From positions 1 through 45,172 of the forward strand of contig JAQBTG010000032.1 of assembly GCA_027624955.1 (NCBI GenBank): DNA of 45,172 nt, read 5' to 3'. The DNA comes from Pseudomonadota bacterium. Lineage in GTDB: Bacteria > Pseudomonadota > Alphaproteobacteria > UBA828. Below, piece after piece: positions 6,999 through 16,262 of this stretch (positions are counted from its first letter, which is position 1; every line of letters starts with the position of its first letter). Made by a program: the position numbers and the translations under genes. Below the pieces are notes generated by a model. The model made no database searches, was not told the DNA's origin, and was given only the letters and a program-made list of their open reading frames with translations.

Positions 6999-8033
6999 AT
7001 GGCGACGACGAGCTGGCGCAACCGCAAGACACTGATCCTCAGCCGCACCGACATGATGGGCCTGGTAACACCGGCGGAATATGTCGATTGCGTGGAAATG
7101 GCGTTTCGCCGCCATGGTGAAGGGCGCTGCTATCTCGAGCCCAAAGGCCATATCGTGTTGGATAAGTATCCCGGCGAATGGGAAGTCATGCCGTCCTACA
7201 TCGAAGCGCCGATAGAGGGCGTCGACGAAGCTGCCGCCTGCAAATGGGTGTCGATCCGCGAAAACAACCGCGCCAAATTCGACCTTCCTACGGTGTTTTC
7301 TATCCTCATTTATACCGATCCCGAAACCGGTTTCCCGCTCGCCATCGTCGATGGCAGCTATCACACCATGATGCGCACAGGCGCCTCGGCCGCCGCCTCG
7401 CTGCGCTGGATGGCGCGCAAGAATTCGAAGGTGCTGGCGCTGGTGGGCGCGGGCGATGTCGGCATCGGCGCGCTCCGCACCTGCGCTACCGTGTTCGATT
7501 GGGATGAAGTTCGGGTGTGGAGCCGCGGGCGCAAAACGCTGGATAATTTCATGGCGAGCGAAGAAAGCCGACATCCCGATCTCACCATCAAACCCTCGAC
7601 GAATATCGAGGATGTGGTGCCGGGCGCAGACGTGGTGGTCACCATGACCACCGGCGGCAATATTGTGGTGCGCGATGAATATATCTCAGAAGGTATGCAT
7701 ATCGCCGCGCTCGGCTCTGATCTCGCCGGCAATCAGGAGTTGGAAAGCGCGATCGTCAAACGCGCGCGGATATTCGTCGACGACATCCGTCAATGCCGCA
7801 GCGACGGCGAAATCAATATGCCACTCGCCAACGGCGATATCACCGAGGCCGACGTGGCCGGCGAAATTGGCGAGATCATCAGCGGCAGGAAACAGGGCCG
7901 AACATCGGATGCTGAAATCACCCTGTTCGATTCGACCGGCATCGCGATCCAGGACTCGGCCACTGTGCCGCTCGAATACCAGCGCGCGGTAACCGCCGGC
8001 GTCGGCGTCGAAAAAAAGATGATCAGCACCTAG
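6999..8033 (+). CDS. Ornithine cyclodeaminase / mu-crystallin family protein
   Basis: The 344 residues match this NAD(P)-binding family. The N-terminal substrate domain contains SYIEAPIEGVDEAAACKWVS and the Arg-containing YHTMMRTGASAAAS. The Rossmann part has the glycine motif VGAGDVGIGALRT, then ADVVVTMTTGGNIVV and IAALGSDLAGNQEL. Members include ornithine cyclodeaminase, alanine dehydrogenase, ketimine reductase and N-alkyl amino-acid dehydrogenases, so the reaction is left open. A strong ribosome site precedes the ATG. The neighbours (ligase, thiolase) hint at catabolism of an amino-acid-linked or amine-containing acid, but the 318-bp gap weakens the operon link. Confidence 0.85.
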   Translation: MATTSWRNRKTLILSRTDMMGLVTPAEYVDCVEMAFRRHGEGRCYLEPKGHIVLDKYPGEWEVMPSYIEAPIEGVDEAAACKWVSIRENNRAKFDLPTVFSILIYTDPETGFPLAIVDGSYHTMMRTGASAAASLRWMARKNSKVLALVGAGDVGIGALRTCATVFDWDEVRVWSRGRKTLDNFMASEESRHPDLTIKPSTNIEDVVPGADVVVTMTTGGNIVVRDEYISEGMHIAALGSDLAGNQELESAIVKRARIFVDDIRQCRSDGEINMPLANGDITEADVAGEIGEIISGRKQGRTSDAEITLFDSTGIAIQDSATVPLEYQRAVTAGVGVEKKMIST

Positions 8034-8390
8034 GGCGTATCGACCGGAAAATCGATTTTTGGTCCAAAGACGGCGGCGCGCATAGATTATTAAACAAATC
8101 TTGGTGCTGCCAACGAGCGGATTCCGGGCATTCTTTCTATCGTCGCTCAGCGGAGACTTGCGTGGCGATAGAGGCTTTGTCTTCAAGAGTGCGCTAGAGT
8201 CAGGCCCAAATCGAATTATGCGCCTGCCAGTGCTGGTATTATCGCGTGCTCGCCGCTATGTCCTACAATTCAGAAAATCGAAGTCAACGGCTTAAGCGCT
8301 GAAACGAGCGATCGATATCGACTGAGTTTGGATAGTCTGGATATCCTCCACCGCCGCAGCTCCTCGCCACCGCTAAGCAAGCGCGCCGGA
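8034..8390. other. 357-bp convergent gap with a palindrome
   Basis: This space lies between the convergent ends of the cyclodeaminase-like gene and ureG. A near-perfect dyad occurs at 8042-8064. I see no gene in the remainder. The 64-codon open frame at 8101-8295 has no ribosome site and an unprotein-like composition. Confidence 0.45.
8042..8064. terminator. Near-palindrome after the cyclodeaminase-like gene
   Basis: GACC and GGTC flank the perfect palindrome AAAATCGATTTT, nine bases after the TAG stop. It may act as a transcription terminator, although a GC-rich stem and a U run are lacking, or be a copy of a dispersed palindromic repeat. Confidence 0.3.
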
Positions 8391-9026
8391 TCACTCCTGC
8401 ATCAACAAATCATGGGCCAAGCGCGTGACGACGTCGTTCAATCCTTGGCCGTCGCGGCAATTGGTGAGAATTACCGGCTTGCCGCCGCGCACCTTGGCGG
8501 CGTCCGCCGCCATGGCCGCCACATTGACGCCGACATGCGGCGCCAGGTCGATCTTGTTGATGATCAACAGATCGGCTTGCACGATGCCGGGGCCCTTCTT
8601 GCGCGGTATATCGTCGCCGCCCGCCACGTCGATGACGAAAATCCAATAATCCACCAGATCGAGTGAAAATGTGGACGCAAGATTATCGCCACCACTCTCT
8701 ATGATGATGAGATCAAGCGGTGCGAATTTCGCCTCAAGCAGATCCGCCGCCTCGATATTGAGCGTTGGATCTTCCCGGATGACGGTGTGCGGGCAGGCGC
8801 CAGCTTCGACGCCAACGACACGCTCGGGCGCTATTAGACCGCTTCGTTGTAAGCGCTCGGCATCCTCTTTGGTTACCAGGTCATTGGTTACGACGGCGAG
8901 CGAGGTCCCACGCGCCGCGAAAAGCGGCAGCAGTTGCTCGATCAAAGCAGTTTTACCGGCGCCCACCGGCCCGCCAATGCCGAGGCGAGCTGAAGAGGTG
9001 GCGGGAATTTCCATCGGACTGGCCAT
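8391..9026 (-). CDS. ureG: Urease accessory GTPase UreG
   Basis: This 211-residue SIMIBI GTPase delivers nickel to apo-urease with UreF and UreD/H. The P-loop GPVGAGKT spans residues 19-26. The invariant nickel-binding CPH motif is at residues 78-80 (EAGACPH). [10 protein letters not shown] is the G3 region and INKIDLAP the guanine-specificity motif. The N-terminus has no His-rich nickel-storage tail. It is the last gene of the urease cluster, 28 bp after ureD, with GGAGAG before its ATG. Confidence 0.96.
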   Translation of the reverse strand: MASPMEIPATSSARLGIGGPVGAGKTALIEQLLPLFAARGTSLAVVTNDLVTKEDAERLQRSGLIAPERVVGVEAGACPHTVIREDPTLNIEAADLLEAKFAPLDLIIIESGGDNLASTFSLDLVDYWIFVIDVAGGDDIPRKKGPGIVQADLLIINKIDLAPHVGVNVAAMAADAAKVRGGKPVILTNCRDGQGLNDVVTRLAHDLLMQE

Positions 9027-9054
9027 GTCGTATTCTCTCCTGATTGCCGTAATT

Positions 9055-9930
9055 CTATTTTGGCCGGCGTGCCGGCTCAGCGCCGCTGATTTTGCACCGC
9101 GCCGCCGTCCAGGCCGCCTTCAGCGCCGCGCGCAAGGCGTGACCATCCTCGGCCAAAATACGCGCCCAGGCGCCGCTCTCATGCGGCATCGTCGAAGCGC
9201 CAGCGTAAATACCGCCGCATTCACCGAGGGCTTCGCTGAGCGTCCTCGCGAGCTCCTCCGCCGGGCATCCGTTATGAACGGCCATCACCGTGCCATGCGC
9301 TGGATAGGCGCTGCCGGCGCCGGCAAAATGCGCTTCGTCCAAGTCACCGCTGATATCGAATCGATCCAGTGCGAGCAGAGAGCCATCGGGCCGCTCAATG
9401 CGGGTTTCGCTCGCCAGGCGCTCGAAGCGCCCTCCGGCGGAATCCGAATCATGCTGGGTGAACGCGTCGCAGACGATCACTGTGGCGGAGGGCTCGGCTA
9501 TCACACGCAGTTTGGTATGAAACCGGGCGCCGGGAAAGAGAATGAGCGGATCAGGCAGATATTCGAGCAACGCCCCGTCACCGGCACGGATGATCATCTC
9601 CTGATACGCTTCGCCGCCATCCTTCATGCGATGGACGATGGTCGCAGACTGGGTCGTCACTTGCGCCTCGGCATGCGCTTCGGCCTCTAGGCTGAGCGCC
9701 AAACGCTCACCGCGATAGACGCCGCCCGAAACCGACTGCAGATAGAGCGTGAGCATGCCGGCGGGGACCGAATCGAGATAGAACGGCCGCGTGATATGAA
9801 ACGGATACCCGACCCGTTGATGAGAAATATAGGTGTGACCATCCGGTGCGCGCGTGAACACGAGCTCGGCCTGCGGACCGGCACTCGCCCAAGCGAGGCC
9901 GCTTTGACCCACTGATTGCGATCCGTGCAA
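9055..9930 (-). CDS. ureD: Urease accessory protein UreD (UreH)
   Basis: The 291-residue product matches UreD, the scaffold that joins apo-urease to the UreF-UreG complex during nickel insertion. Recognisable pieces are [59 protein letters not shown] and [14 protein letters not shown]. It lies 11 bp after ureC and 28 bp before ureG on the same strand. UreD at the distal end of the cluster, rather than first as in the common ureDABCEFG order, is a feature of this locus. Confidence 0.93.
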   Translation of the reverse strand: MHGSQSVGQSGLAWASAGPQAELVFTRAPDGHTYISHQRVGYPFHITRPFYLDSVPAGMLTLYLQSVSGGVYRGERLALSLEAEAHAEAQVTTQSATIVHRMKDGGEAYQEMIIRAGDGALLEYLPDPLILFPGARFHTKLRVIAEPSATVIVCDAFTQHDSDSAGGRFERLASETRIERPDGSLLALDRFDISGDLDEAHFAGAGSAYPAHGTVMAVHNGCPAEELARTLSEALGECGGIYAGASTMPHESGAWARILAEDGHALRAALKAAWTAARCKISGAEPARRPK

Positions 9931-9941
9931 GGGTGGACTCC

Positions 9942-11651
9942 TTAGCGCATCAAGTAGTTTTGGCCGAGCGTGACATTCGCTATCGGATCACAGGCCGCCA
10001 GTTCGCCGTCGACGAACACTTCGAACGTCGATGGATCGACGCGGATATCCGGGCACGCATCATTGTGCAGCATGTCCTTCTTGCCGAGGCTGGTGAAGCT
10101 GGAAATCGGCATCATCGGTTTAGAAACACCCAACCGCCCGGCAACATCGATATCGAGAGCGCGTTGGTGGACAAAGGTTGCGCTCAGGGATTGCGGCGCC
10201 TTACCGCAGCCGCCGAACTGGGCGCGTTGCATTACCGGCTCGGTCTGAAAATAACTGCCCGCGCTGTCTCCGCTCGCGCCATGAGCGACGAAACCGCCCT
10301 TAATGACGCCGAACGGCTTGATACCAAAAAAAGCCGGCTTCCAGGTCACCAGATCGGCCATCTTGCCGACCTCAATAGACCCGACATAGCGGTCAATGCC
10401 GAAGGCGCGCGCTGCATTGATGGTGTATTTGGCGATGTAGCGTTTGATGCGCTCATTGTCCGCATCCTTGGTTTTTTCATGCGCCAAACGGCCGCGCTGG
10501 TCGCGCATCTTGCTGGCCAACTGCCAACAGCGCGAAATCACCTCGTTGACCCGCCCCATGCCCTGGCTGTCCGAGCCGAACATGGAAATCCCGCCGAGAT
10601 CATGCAGCACATCCTCGGCCATCATGGTTTGCGGGCGCACTCGGCTTTCGGCGAATGCCACATCCTCAGGCAGATCGTAGCGCAGCAGATGGCACGACAT
10701 GGTCATGTCGAGGCCTTCGTCGAAGCTGTTCAAGGTGTAAGGGTTGGTCGGGTTGGTGGAAGATGTCAACAAATGCGGCTCGCCGTTGCAGCGAATGATA
10801 TCCGGCGCATGGCCGCCGCCGCCGCCTTCGGTGTGATACATATGCATGGTGCGCCCGGCTATGGCGGCCAGCGTATCCTCATAAAATCCCGATTCGTTCA
10901 GCGTATCGGTATGGATCATAACCGGGAAATCATACTCCTGAGAGGCGGTGAGCGCGCCGTTGATGGTCGCCGGCATGGCGCCGTAATCCTCATGTATCTT
11001 CACGCCAATGATTCCGCCGTCGAGATGTTCGGCGACCGTATCGGGATCATGCGATGAGCCGCGTCCAAAGAAACCGAAATTGATCGGCCATTTTTCCGAG
11101 GCCTCGATCATGCGATGGGTATTCCACGGACCGCCGCAATCGATGGCAAATAATGGCCCCATACTGCCGCCGATCATCGTCGTCAGGCCGGTCGAGAGGG
11201 CATTTTCGCATTGCTCGGTGGAAAGGAAATGGACGTGCACGTCGATGCCGCCCGGCGTCACGATCAGGCCGCCCGCCGGGTAATAGGTGGTGTTCGGCCC
11301 ACATACCAAATTATCGCTCACGCCATCCTGGATGTTGGGATTTCCGGCCTTACCGACGCCGGCGATCTTGCCGTCGCGCACGCCGATATCGGCTTTGATG
11401 ACGCCCAGTACTGGATCGATGATGGTGGCGTTTTCGATCAACATGTCGATCGCTCCGTCGGCACGCGACGTATGGGCGTCATAGGCCATGCCGTCTCGCA
11501 TCACCCGCCCCGCGCCGGTCCAGCATTCCTCGCCATAGACGGTATGGTCATGCTCGATCTCGGCGATCAGCGACGTATCGCCCAATCGAATCTTGTCACC
11601 CTTGGTCGGGCCATAAAGGCTGGCATATTGTTTTCGGCTGATTGTTCCCAT
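9942..11651 (-). CDS. ureC: Urease subunit alpha (catalytic), divergent version
   Basis: Starting at [20 protein letters not shown] the product has 569 residues. It hydrolyses urea to ammonia and carbamate at a di-nickel site. The ligands are all visible: His139 and His141 (DVHVHF), carbamylated Lys218 and His220 (VKIHEDYG), His247 ([12 protein letters not shown]), His273 ([14 protein letters not shown]) and Asp361 (GSDSQGMGR). Cys320 and catalytic His321 of the flap are present (MSCHLL). The positions equivalent to Klebsiella His312 and His321 are Gly313 and Leu322, and the [11 protein letters not shown] and [12 protein letters not shown] segments differ from textbook ureases. The ribosome site AAGGGGG lies in the end of ureAB, four bases upstream of which the reading stops, so expression is probably coupled. 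Confidence 0.95.
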   Translation of the reverse strand: MGTISRKQYASLYGPTKGDKIRLGDTSLIAEIEHDHTVYGEECWTGAGRVMRDGMAYDAHTSRADGAIDMLIENATIIDPVLGVIKADIGVRDGKIAGVGKAGNPNIQDGVSDNLVCGPNTTYYPAGGLIVTPGGIDVHVHFLSTEQCENALSTGLTTMIGGSMGPLFAIDCGGPWNTHRMIEASEKWPINFGFFGRGSSHDPDTVAEHLDGGIIGVKIHEDYGAMPATINGALTASQEYDFPVMIHTDTLNESGFYEDTLAAIAGRTMHMYHTEGGGGGHAPDIIRCNGEPHLLTSSTNPTNPYTLNSFDEGLDMTMSCHLLRYDLPEDVAFAESRVRPQTMMAEDVLHDLGGISMFGSDSQGMGRVNEVISRCWQLASKMRDQRGRLAHEKTKDADNERIKRYIAKYTINAARAFGIDRYVGSIEVGKMADLVTWKPAFFGIKPFGVIKGGFVAHGASGDSAGSYFQTEPVMQRAQFGGCGKAPQSLSATFVHQRALDIDVAGRLGVSKPMMPISSFTSLGKKDMLHNDACPDIRVDPSTFEVFVDGELAACDPIANVTLGQNYLMR

Positions 11652-11655
11652 GATC

Positions 11656-12351
11656 TTAAGCCCCCTTAAAGCCGCGTTCGCGAGCACGTGTCAGCGCCGC
11701 CAGTTTGATCTCATCAGAATCGATCGAGCCTTCGGTCAAGCTGTTGAATCCGCTGACACGCCGCCGGCCACCAACCTCCACCAAATTTACTTCTAAGGCC
11801 TGGCCCGGCTCGAAGCGCACCGCCGTGCCGGAAGGAATGTCGAGGCGCATGCCGAAGCTCGCGGCGCGGTCGAAATCAATCGCCTTATTGATTTCAAAAA
11901 AATGGAAATGGCTGCCGACTTGCACCGGCCGATCGCCACTGTTGGTCGCTACAAGTGTCAGCTTGCGCCGACCGGCATTTATCTCAATGTCGCCGTCAGG
12001 TGTCATGACCTCGCCAGCTTGCAGCCGCGCCGGCTGTTCTTTGGCACCGGGGCGGATAGGTTCGTGCACGGTCACCAACTTGGTGCCATCGGGGAACATC
12101 GCCTCTACATGAATTACCGGGATCAACTCCGCCACGCCGGGCAGCACGTCATCGGTCGTCAGCAATTGAGAACCGAAGCCCATCACATCTTTCAGTGATT
12201 TGCCGAGGCGCGCGCTATACAGCAATTCGTCACAAATGTAGGCGATCGCCTCCGGATGGCTGAGCGCAATTCCGCGTTTTCTATGCTCGCGCGCGAGTTG
12301 GGCCGCCGAGAATATGATCAGGCGTTCCTGTTCGGTGGGGGTTAAATTCAT
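11656..12351 (-). CDS. ureAB: Urease gamma-beta fusion subunit (UreAB)
   Basis: The 231-residue protein fuses the two small urease subunits, which are separate in most bacteria. Residues 1-100 are the gamma part ([66 protein letters not shown]). Residues 105-231 are the beta part ([66 protein letters not shown]). A comparable fusion is known from Helicobacter UreA. The ureC start lies 4 bp beyond the stop codon. The upstream ureF gene ends 24 bp before the start. Confidence 0.94.
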   Translation of the reverse strand: MNLTPTEQERLIIFSAAQLAREHRKRGIALSHPEAIAYICDELLYSARLGKSLKDVMGFGSQLLTTDDVLPGVAELIPVIHVEAMFPDGTKLVTVHEPIRPGAKEQPARLQAGEVMTPDGDIEINAGRRKLTLVATNSGDRPVQVGSHFHFFEINKAIDFDRAASFGMRLDIPSGTAVRFEPGQALEVNLVEVGGRRRVSGFNSLTEGSIDSDEIKLAALTRARERGFKGA

Positions 12352-12375
12352 CTTTCGTCTCCCGCTACAAATAAT

Positions 12376-13056
12376 TCAATTGTAGAACAGTCGGCTTTCC
12401 TGCGTTTCATGGCGCATCATGGCGATATCCGCCGCCGGCGCATAAGCATGCACGTCATCCAGCGGTATTGGTGGCACGTTTAATATTTCTTCGATGACCG
12501 GATGCAGGCGCCCAAGAATGGCCTGGCTATCAATATGACCAATAATGCCGAGCCTAAGCGCCGCGCCCAACAAGCCTACAACGACTCCATGCGCGGCCAT
12601 GCGGCAGGCCGTATCGGCGTCGACGCCGAGCGCCTGCCACAACAAGCCCTGAACGGCAGCGACATGGCCGGGAGCCGTGCCGGCGCGCGCCCGCGTCTGA
12701 TAGTCGAGCGCGCCTGGCGTTTCTAAACGGACATGAATATTCAACAACGCCGCCCCCATACGCTTGGAGCCAGTGCGTTGTTCATGCGCCAGGCTGTTCG
12801 CTTCCATCAGTGAGTCGGCGGTCAAAACTTGCTCGAGATTCCCGCCGGCGGCGTGCGCCGCGGCAAGGACGGGACGATCAGAGGTCGCCCAGCGCCCGCT
12901 CAACTGATGCGCCGCAAAGCGCTCCACATCGCCTGCCTTTAGAATTTTGCCGTCGGCGCCCAGTGTTTCGATGCCCCAAGAAAACGACACCGCGCCGGAG
13001 GGGAAAAAGCTATCGCCATGCTGCAACATGGTGAGAAGAGCGCGCCCGTCAGGCAT
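12376..13056 (-). CDS. ureF: Urease accessory protein UreF
   Basis: The start is chosen at MPDGRALLTMLQHGDSFFPS, giving 226 residues. The frame is open further upstream but there it only shadows ureE. UreF is an all-helical co-chaperone that binds UreD and activates UreG. Family hallmarks are GDSFFPSGAVSFSWGIETL, a run of helices with SLMEANSLAHEQRTGSKRMG, and the C-terminal Gly/Ala-rich ALRLGIIGHIDSQAIL. The start overlaps the last 8 bases of ureE. The C-terminal tail (HETQESRLFYN) is the part that contacts UreD/UreG in known complexes. Confidence 0.92.
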   Translation of the reverse strand: MPDGRALLTMLQHGDSFFPSGAVSFSWGIETLGADGKILKAGDVERFAAHQLSGRWATSDRPVLAAAHAAGGNLEQVLTADSLMEANSLAHEQRTGSKRMGAALLNIHVRLETPGALDYQTRARAGTAPGHVAAVQGLLWQALGVDADTACRMAAHGVVVGLLGAALRLGIIGHIDSQAILGRLHPVIEEILNVPPIPLDDVHAYAPAADIAMMRHETQESRLFYN

Positions 13057-13498
13057 TGTCCACACGCCGCGCCCGTCCGCTCTCAAAATGGTTGGCCAGG
13101 CGGTCGAGATAGTTCTGCTCAGGGCCTTCCAAGGCAATTTCCAGCACTGCGCCGTCGAATCGCACGCGCCAATGCAAATTGCCGGCGAAATATCCCAGTT
13201 CCAGCGCTGCGGTCGAATCAGTTGGCGCGATTCGCAGCCATTTCGTCTCCAACATGCGCACAACGATGGCGCGCTGCTCTTCGAACAACAGCACCGAGCC
13301 ATTCTCCAAGCGCGCATCACGGCTAAGCGCGATGGCGCAGTCTGTGCCCTTGTTGGTGGTTACCCGGAGACGCTTGCGCGCGGTATCTGCAGCACTCAAC
13401 TGAATTTCCTCAAGCTGGCCATGATGCGACAGGCGGTGAACTGCCTCGGCCATTTCGCCACTGCTCGAATTTCCGACTATCCGGTTCAAATGCAACAT
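13049..13498 (-). CDS. ureE: Urease accessory nickel metallochaperone UreE
   Basis: With the start at MLHLNRIVGNSSSG the protein has 149 residues. The N-terminal peptide-binding domain (DTARKRLRVTTNKGTDCAIA, LSRDARLENGSVLL) and the C-terminal metal domain (ALELGYFAGNLHWRVRFDGA, YLDRLANHFE) fit UreE. The conserved metal-binding His is present as LHW, the counterpart of the usual NRH/GNRH motif. No His-rich C-terminal tail exists (it ends GRARRVDNA), so nickel storage capacity should be low. It is the first gene of the urease set, 58 bp after mlaA and overlapping ureF by 8 bp. Confidence 0.88.
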   Translation of the reverse strand: MLHLNRIVGNSSSGEMAEAVHRLSHHGQLEEIQLSAADTARKRLRVTTNKGTDCAIALSRDARLENGSVLLFEEQRAIVVRMLETKWLRIAPTDSTAALELGYFAGNLHWRVRFDGAVLEIALEGPEQNYLDRLANHFESGRARRVDNA

Positions 13499-13556
13499 GC
13501 TGCCAGCATACACAATCTTAGGGCCGGGCGATATTCTGACGGACGATTTCTGCGCT

Positions 13557-14741
13557 CTATTCAAACGCCTCGAACAGGGCGTCGAGGGCCGAATTATCCG
13601 GCAGCGCGCCGCGGCCCAATGTCACCGCCCGGTCTTGATAGTAGAGGCTGCGCAGCGCTGCATAATAATCGACTGAAGACTCACGCAGCGCATCGAGCGG
13701 AACCAACAGCTCTTCGCGGCGCACCAGCCCGGTGCCAGCAGTGATGATCAGATTCCCTTCAGGTTCCAACAGCCAGGTGAAGGGGTTCAACAGGGCGTCC
13801 ACTGCGAGGCCAATGCCATCGCGAAGATTGCTCGGGCCGAGCAGCGGCAGGACCAAGTAGGGGCCCGGACCGGCACCGTAAGCATGCAGAGTTTGGCCAA
13901 AATCCGCTTTGTGCGGCGGCAGGCCAATTTCAGAAGCCACATCGAATAGCCCGGCTAGCCCAAGCGTGGAATTAACCAGGAATCGCGCCGCGATGACGCT
14001 TGCGTCCTCCAATTCAAGCTGCAGGAGGTCATTAGCGAACACTACCGGTTCTTTGATGTTGCTAAAAAAATTGCTCACCCGGCGTTTGACAAAGGGCGGT
14101 ACGACATTGCCATAAACATAGGCAATGGGCCGAATCAGGACCGTGTCCAGCCCGTCATTGAGAAAAAATACCGCGCGGTTCACGCCCTCCAGGGGGTCAC
14201 TGATTTCCTCCGGCCCCTCGCCGGCGGCCTTCTCCTCGTGAGATGATGCATAATCGTCAGGGGTCGAATCAGTAGCATCGGTCGCCGATGTCACCGCCAC
14301 GGCGATTTCGTGTGGCGGCTGCACCCTGGCCCGCGCGGCGGCTGCTAGGACAATCTGCTGAAATCCAGGAAACGCCGTCACTGTCTTGCTGACCACGCCC
14401 GCTTCGAGCCCGGGCATGGCGCGGATCGCCGCCTCAACAATTTCGCCCGTCAACATCGGCTGCTCCGAGATCGCGCCGATCACCGCAGCGGCCAATTGGC
14501 TTTCGGCACCGCGCCGCGCCGCGCGCTGCGCCATGCTCGCAATATCACTGTCGATACTGTCGGCGGGCAACTGTTGAAACTGGGCGGCTGAATCAGCCCC
14601 ATAGTTCGCAGCGATGCGTTCAATTTCTACCGCTAAATAGGCCGGAATTGCCGCCGCGGCGGGTGTCAGGCTAGCAGCAAGAGAGAAAGCAAAGCACGCG
14701 GCAATGATTGCGGTGATTGCGGCGCGCTTTAGGTTGTGCAC
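13557..14741 (-). CDS. mlaA: MlaA/VacJ family outer-membrane phospholipid-transport protein with long N-terminal extension
   Basis: MlaA removes mislocalised phospholipid from the outer leaflet of the outer membrane and hands it to MlaC. The MlaA domain occupies about the last 210 residues and is recognised by DPLEGVNRAVFFLND, PPFVKRRVSNFFSNIKEP, LINSTLG-like VNSTLGLAGLFDVASEIGL, ADFGQTLHAYGAGPGPYLVL and LGPSNLRDGIGLAVD. Before it lie about 165 residues of Ala-rich helical sequence that normal MlaA (about 250 residues) does not have. The GTG start at 14741 gives a clean signal peptide (HNLKRAAITAIIAACFAFSL, then AASLTPAAAA). A GTG at 14789 would overlap the upstream gene by about 30 bases. 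IAAC could be a lipobox, but an AAA cleavage site is equally plausible. Confidence 0.82.
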   Translation of the reverse strand: MHNLKRAAITAIIAACFAFSLAASLTPAAAAIPAYLAVEIERIAANYGADSAAQFQQLPADSIDSDIASMAQRAARRGAESQLAAAVIGAISEQPMLTGEIVEAAIRAMPGLEAGVVSKTVTAFPGFQQIVLAAAARARVQPPHEIAVAVTSATDATDSTPDDYASSHEEKAAGEGPEEISDPLEGVNRAVFFLNDGLDTVLIRPIAYVYGNVVPPFVKRRVSNFFSNIKEPVVFANDLLQLELEDASVIAARFLVNSTLGLAGLFDVASEIGLPPHKADFGQTLHAYGAGPGPYLVLPLLGPSNLRDGIGLAVDALLNPFTWLLEPEGNLIITAGTGLVRREELLVPLDALRESSVDYYAALRSLYYQDRAVTLGRGALPDNSALDALFEAFE

Positions 14742-14757
14742 AGCGGCGACCGACGGA

Positions 14758-15576
14758 CTAGCTTGTCCTGGCTTTCCAGGCGGCCACACGTTTATTCGCC
14801 GCTTCGATATCTGTGGCGTTCATTTCAGCACTGAGCTCGTCCCTGCCCGCCATCGCGCGTGGCAGATTTTGATCGGCCGCCAGGGTCATCCAAAAAAGGG
14901 CCGCCTCCATATCGCGCGCGACTCCTTCGCCGGCGGCGTAGCGCCGCGCCAAGCTGGCCTGCGCCTTGGCATAGCCCTGCATCGCAGCACGCTTGTACCA
15001 GGCAACGGCGTCCTCAAAACTCACTACCGTACCCTGGCCATCGCGATACAGCTTGCCGAGATTATATTCGGCGCGGACGTTGCCGCCTTCCGCCGCCTTT
15101 TGAATCCATTCGAACGCCCGCACGTGATCGCGCGGGACTCCAAGCCCGTAACTGAACATTTTTCCAAGTGTATATTGCGACTTGTCAAAGCCTTGGTGTG
15201 CGGCCGCATGCAGCCAATGCACAGCGCGATCCAAATCGCGCTCAATGCCGTCACCAGAAATAAAAGCATGCGCGAGATTGTGCTGAGCACGTATATATCC
15301 GCCCTCAGCCGCCTCGCCCCATAGTTTTGTGGCACGCGTCAGGTCGCGCTCGACCCCCTTGCCTTCGTCATACATGGTGCCGAGATTAAACAAAGCGCGG
15401 GCGTCCCCGACCTCCGCCAACAGGGTCCATTCCTTCAGTGCCGTTGAGAAATCTCCCTTCTGATAAGCTTGCCAACCGCTGTCGAAATCGGCGTGCGCGC
15501 CCGGCGCCGACAGGGCGAGGGAAAGGCACAGCAAAGCGGCGTACATTCCGGATCTTCGAATTTCTGAAGCTGTCAT
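14758..15576 (-). CDS. Secreted Sel1-like (TPR-type) repeat protein
   Basis: The 272-residue product begins with a signal peptide (MYAALLCLSLALSAPGAHA) and then carries about six Sel1 repeats of 36 residues. Each has the LGxMYxxGxGVxxDxxxAxxW pattern, for example LFNLGTMYDEGKGVERDLTR, YTLGKMFSYGLGVPRDHVRA and YNLGKLYRDGQG. Such solenoids bind proteins and often act as envelope scaffolds. The ATG at 15576 is preferred over GTG 15579 because GGAGAC lies eight bases upstream. It sits between mlaC (ending at 15593) and mlaA, 16 bp from each neighbour, which suggests a periplasmic role linked to phospholipid transport (inference). Confidence 0.88.
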   Translation of the reverse strand: MTASEIRRSGMYAALLCLSLALSAPGAHADFDSGWQAYQKGDFSTALKEWTLLAEVGDARALFNLGTMYDEGKGVERDLTRATKLWGEAAEGGYIRAQHNLAHAFISGDGIERDLDRAVHWLHAAAHQGFDKSQYTLGKMFSYGLGVPRDHVRAFEWIQKAAEGGNVRAEYNLGKLYRDGQGTVVSFEDAVAWYKRAAMQGYAKAQASLARRYAAGEGVARDMEAALFWMTLAADQNLPRAMAGRDELSAEMNATDIEAANKRVAAWKARTS

Positions 15577-15592
15577 CACGTTGTCTCCAGTG

Positions 15593-16213
15593 TCAGTTCG
15601 CGGCCGCGGTCGCGCTTAATTTGTTGGATTGCGCATCCAAGATTTGAATCAACCCATCGATGCCATGACGCTGAATCACTGATTTAAATTCGGCGCGCTG
15701 CGTTACCGCCATACTGATACCCTCGACCGTCACATCGATGATGCGCTGGGCGCCGCCTTGGGCCCGCACGCGCCAACGTGCTTCGATCGGCGGTCCGCTC
15801 GGTCTGTCGATGCGCGTATGAACGAGAATGTCTTTCTCGCCCGAGGCCTGCTCAGACACCACCGTCATAGTTTCACCGGCATAGCCGCCCAACATGGCGG
15901 AATATTTGCGCACGATGAATTCGCCGAATGCGCGCAAGTAACTTTCGCGCTGATATTCATCGGCGGAATTCCAGGCACGGCCAAGAACGAATCGGCCGAT
16001 CAGATTCAGGTCGAAACCCGCAACAAGGAGCGCGCGAAACTGGGTTTCCCTTTGCGCTAGCGATTCACTGTCATCCCGAAGCACGTGAATCGCCTGACTG
16101 CTCAACTGCTGCACAAATCCGGACGCCGTTTCAGACGCCCGCGCCGCGGGATTCCAACCAGCCTGCATCAGAACAACCAGCGCCAGACAAAATATGGTGC
16201 GGCGAAACATCAT
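15593..16213 (-). CDS. mlaC: MlaC-like periplasmic phospholipid-binding protein
   Basis: The start is set at MMFRRTIFCLALVVLMQAGW (206 residues), which forms a signal peptide ending near ARA. Upstream codons in the same frame overlap the preceding gene and look non-coding. The mature part fits MlaC/Ttg2D: RETQFRALLVAGFDLNLIGR, FVLGRAWNSADEYQRESYLR, AFGEFIVRKYSAMLGGY, then the WRVRAQGGAQRIIDVTVEGI and VIQRHGIDGLIQIL C-terminus. MlaC ferries phospholipid between MlaA and the inner-membrane MlaFEDB complex. No mlaF, mlaE, mlaD or mlaB gene is in this window. Confidence 0.88.
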   Translation of the reverse strand: MMFRRTIFCLALVVLMQAGWNPAARASETASGFVQQLSSQAIHVLRDDSESLAQRETQFRALLVAGFDLNLIGRFVLGRAWNSADEYQRESYLRAFGEFIVRKYSAMLGGYAGETMTVVSEQASGEKDILVHTRIDRPSGPPIEARWRVRAQGGAQRIIDVTVEGISMAVTQRAEFKSVIQRHGIDGLIQILDAQSNKLSATAAAN

Positions 16214-16262
16214 GCGCCCAACTGGCGCAGGGATACGCCGGCGAAGCCCCGTGAAATTATTC

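Noticed and set aside
8101-8295. 64-codon plus-strand open frame in the gap before ureG
   Set aside because: No ribosome site, no recognisable motif and an Arg/Ser-rich composition; it looks like chance in a non-coding spacer.
9933-11057. Long plus-strand frame (374 codons) opposite ureC
   Set aside because: It is the antisense shadow of ureC, whose metal ligands and family motifs are intact on the minus strand.
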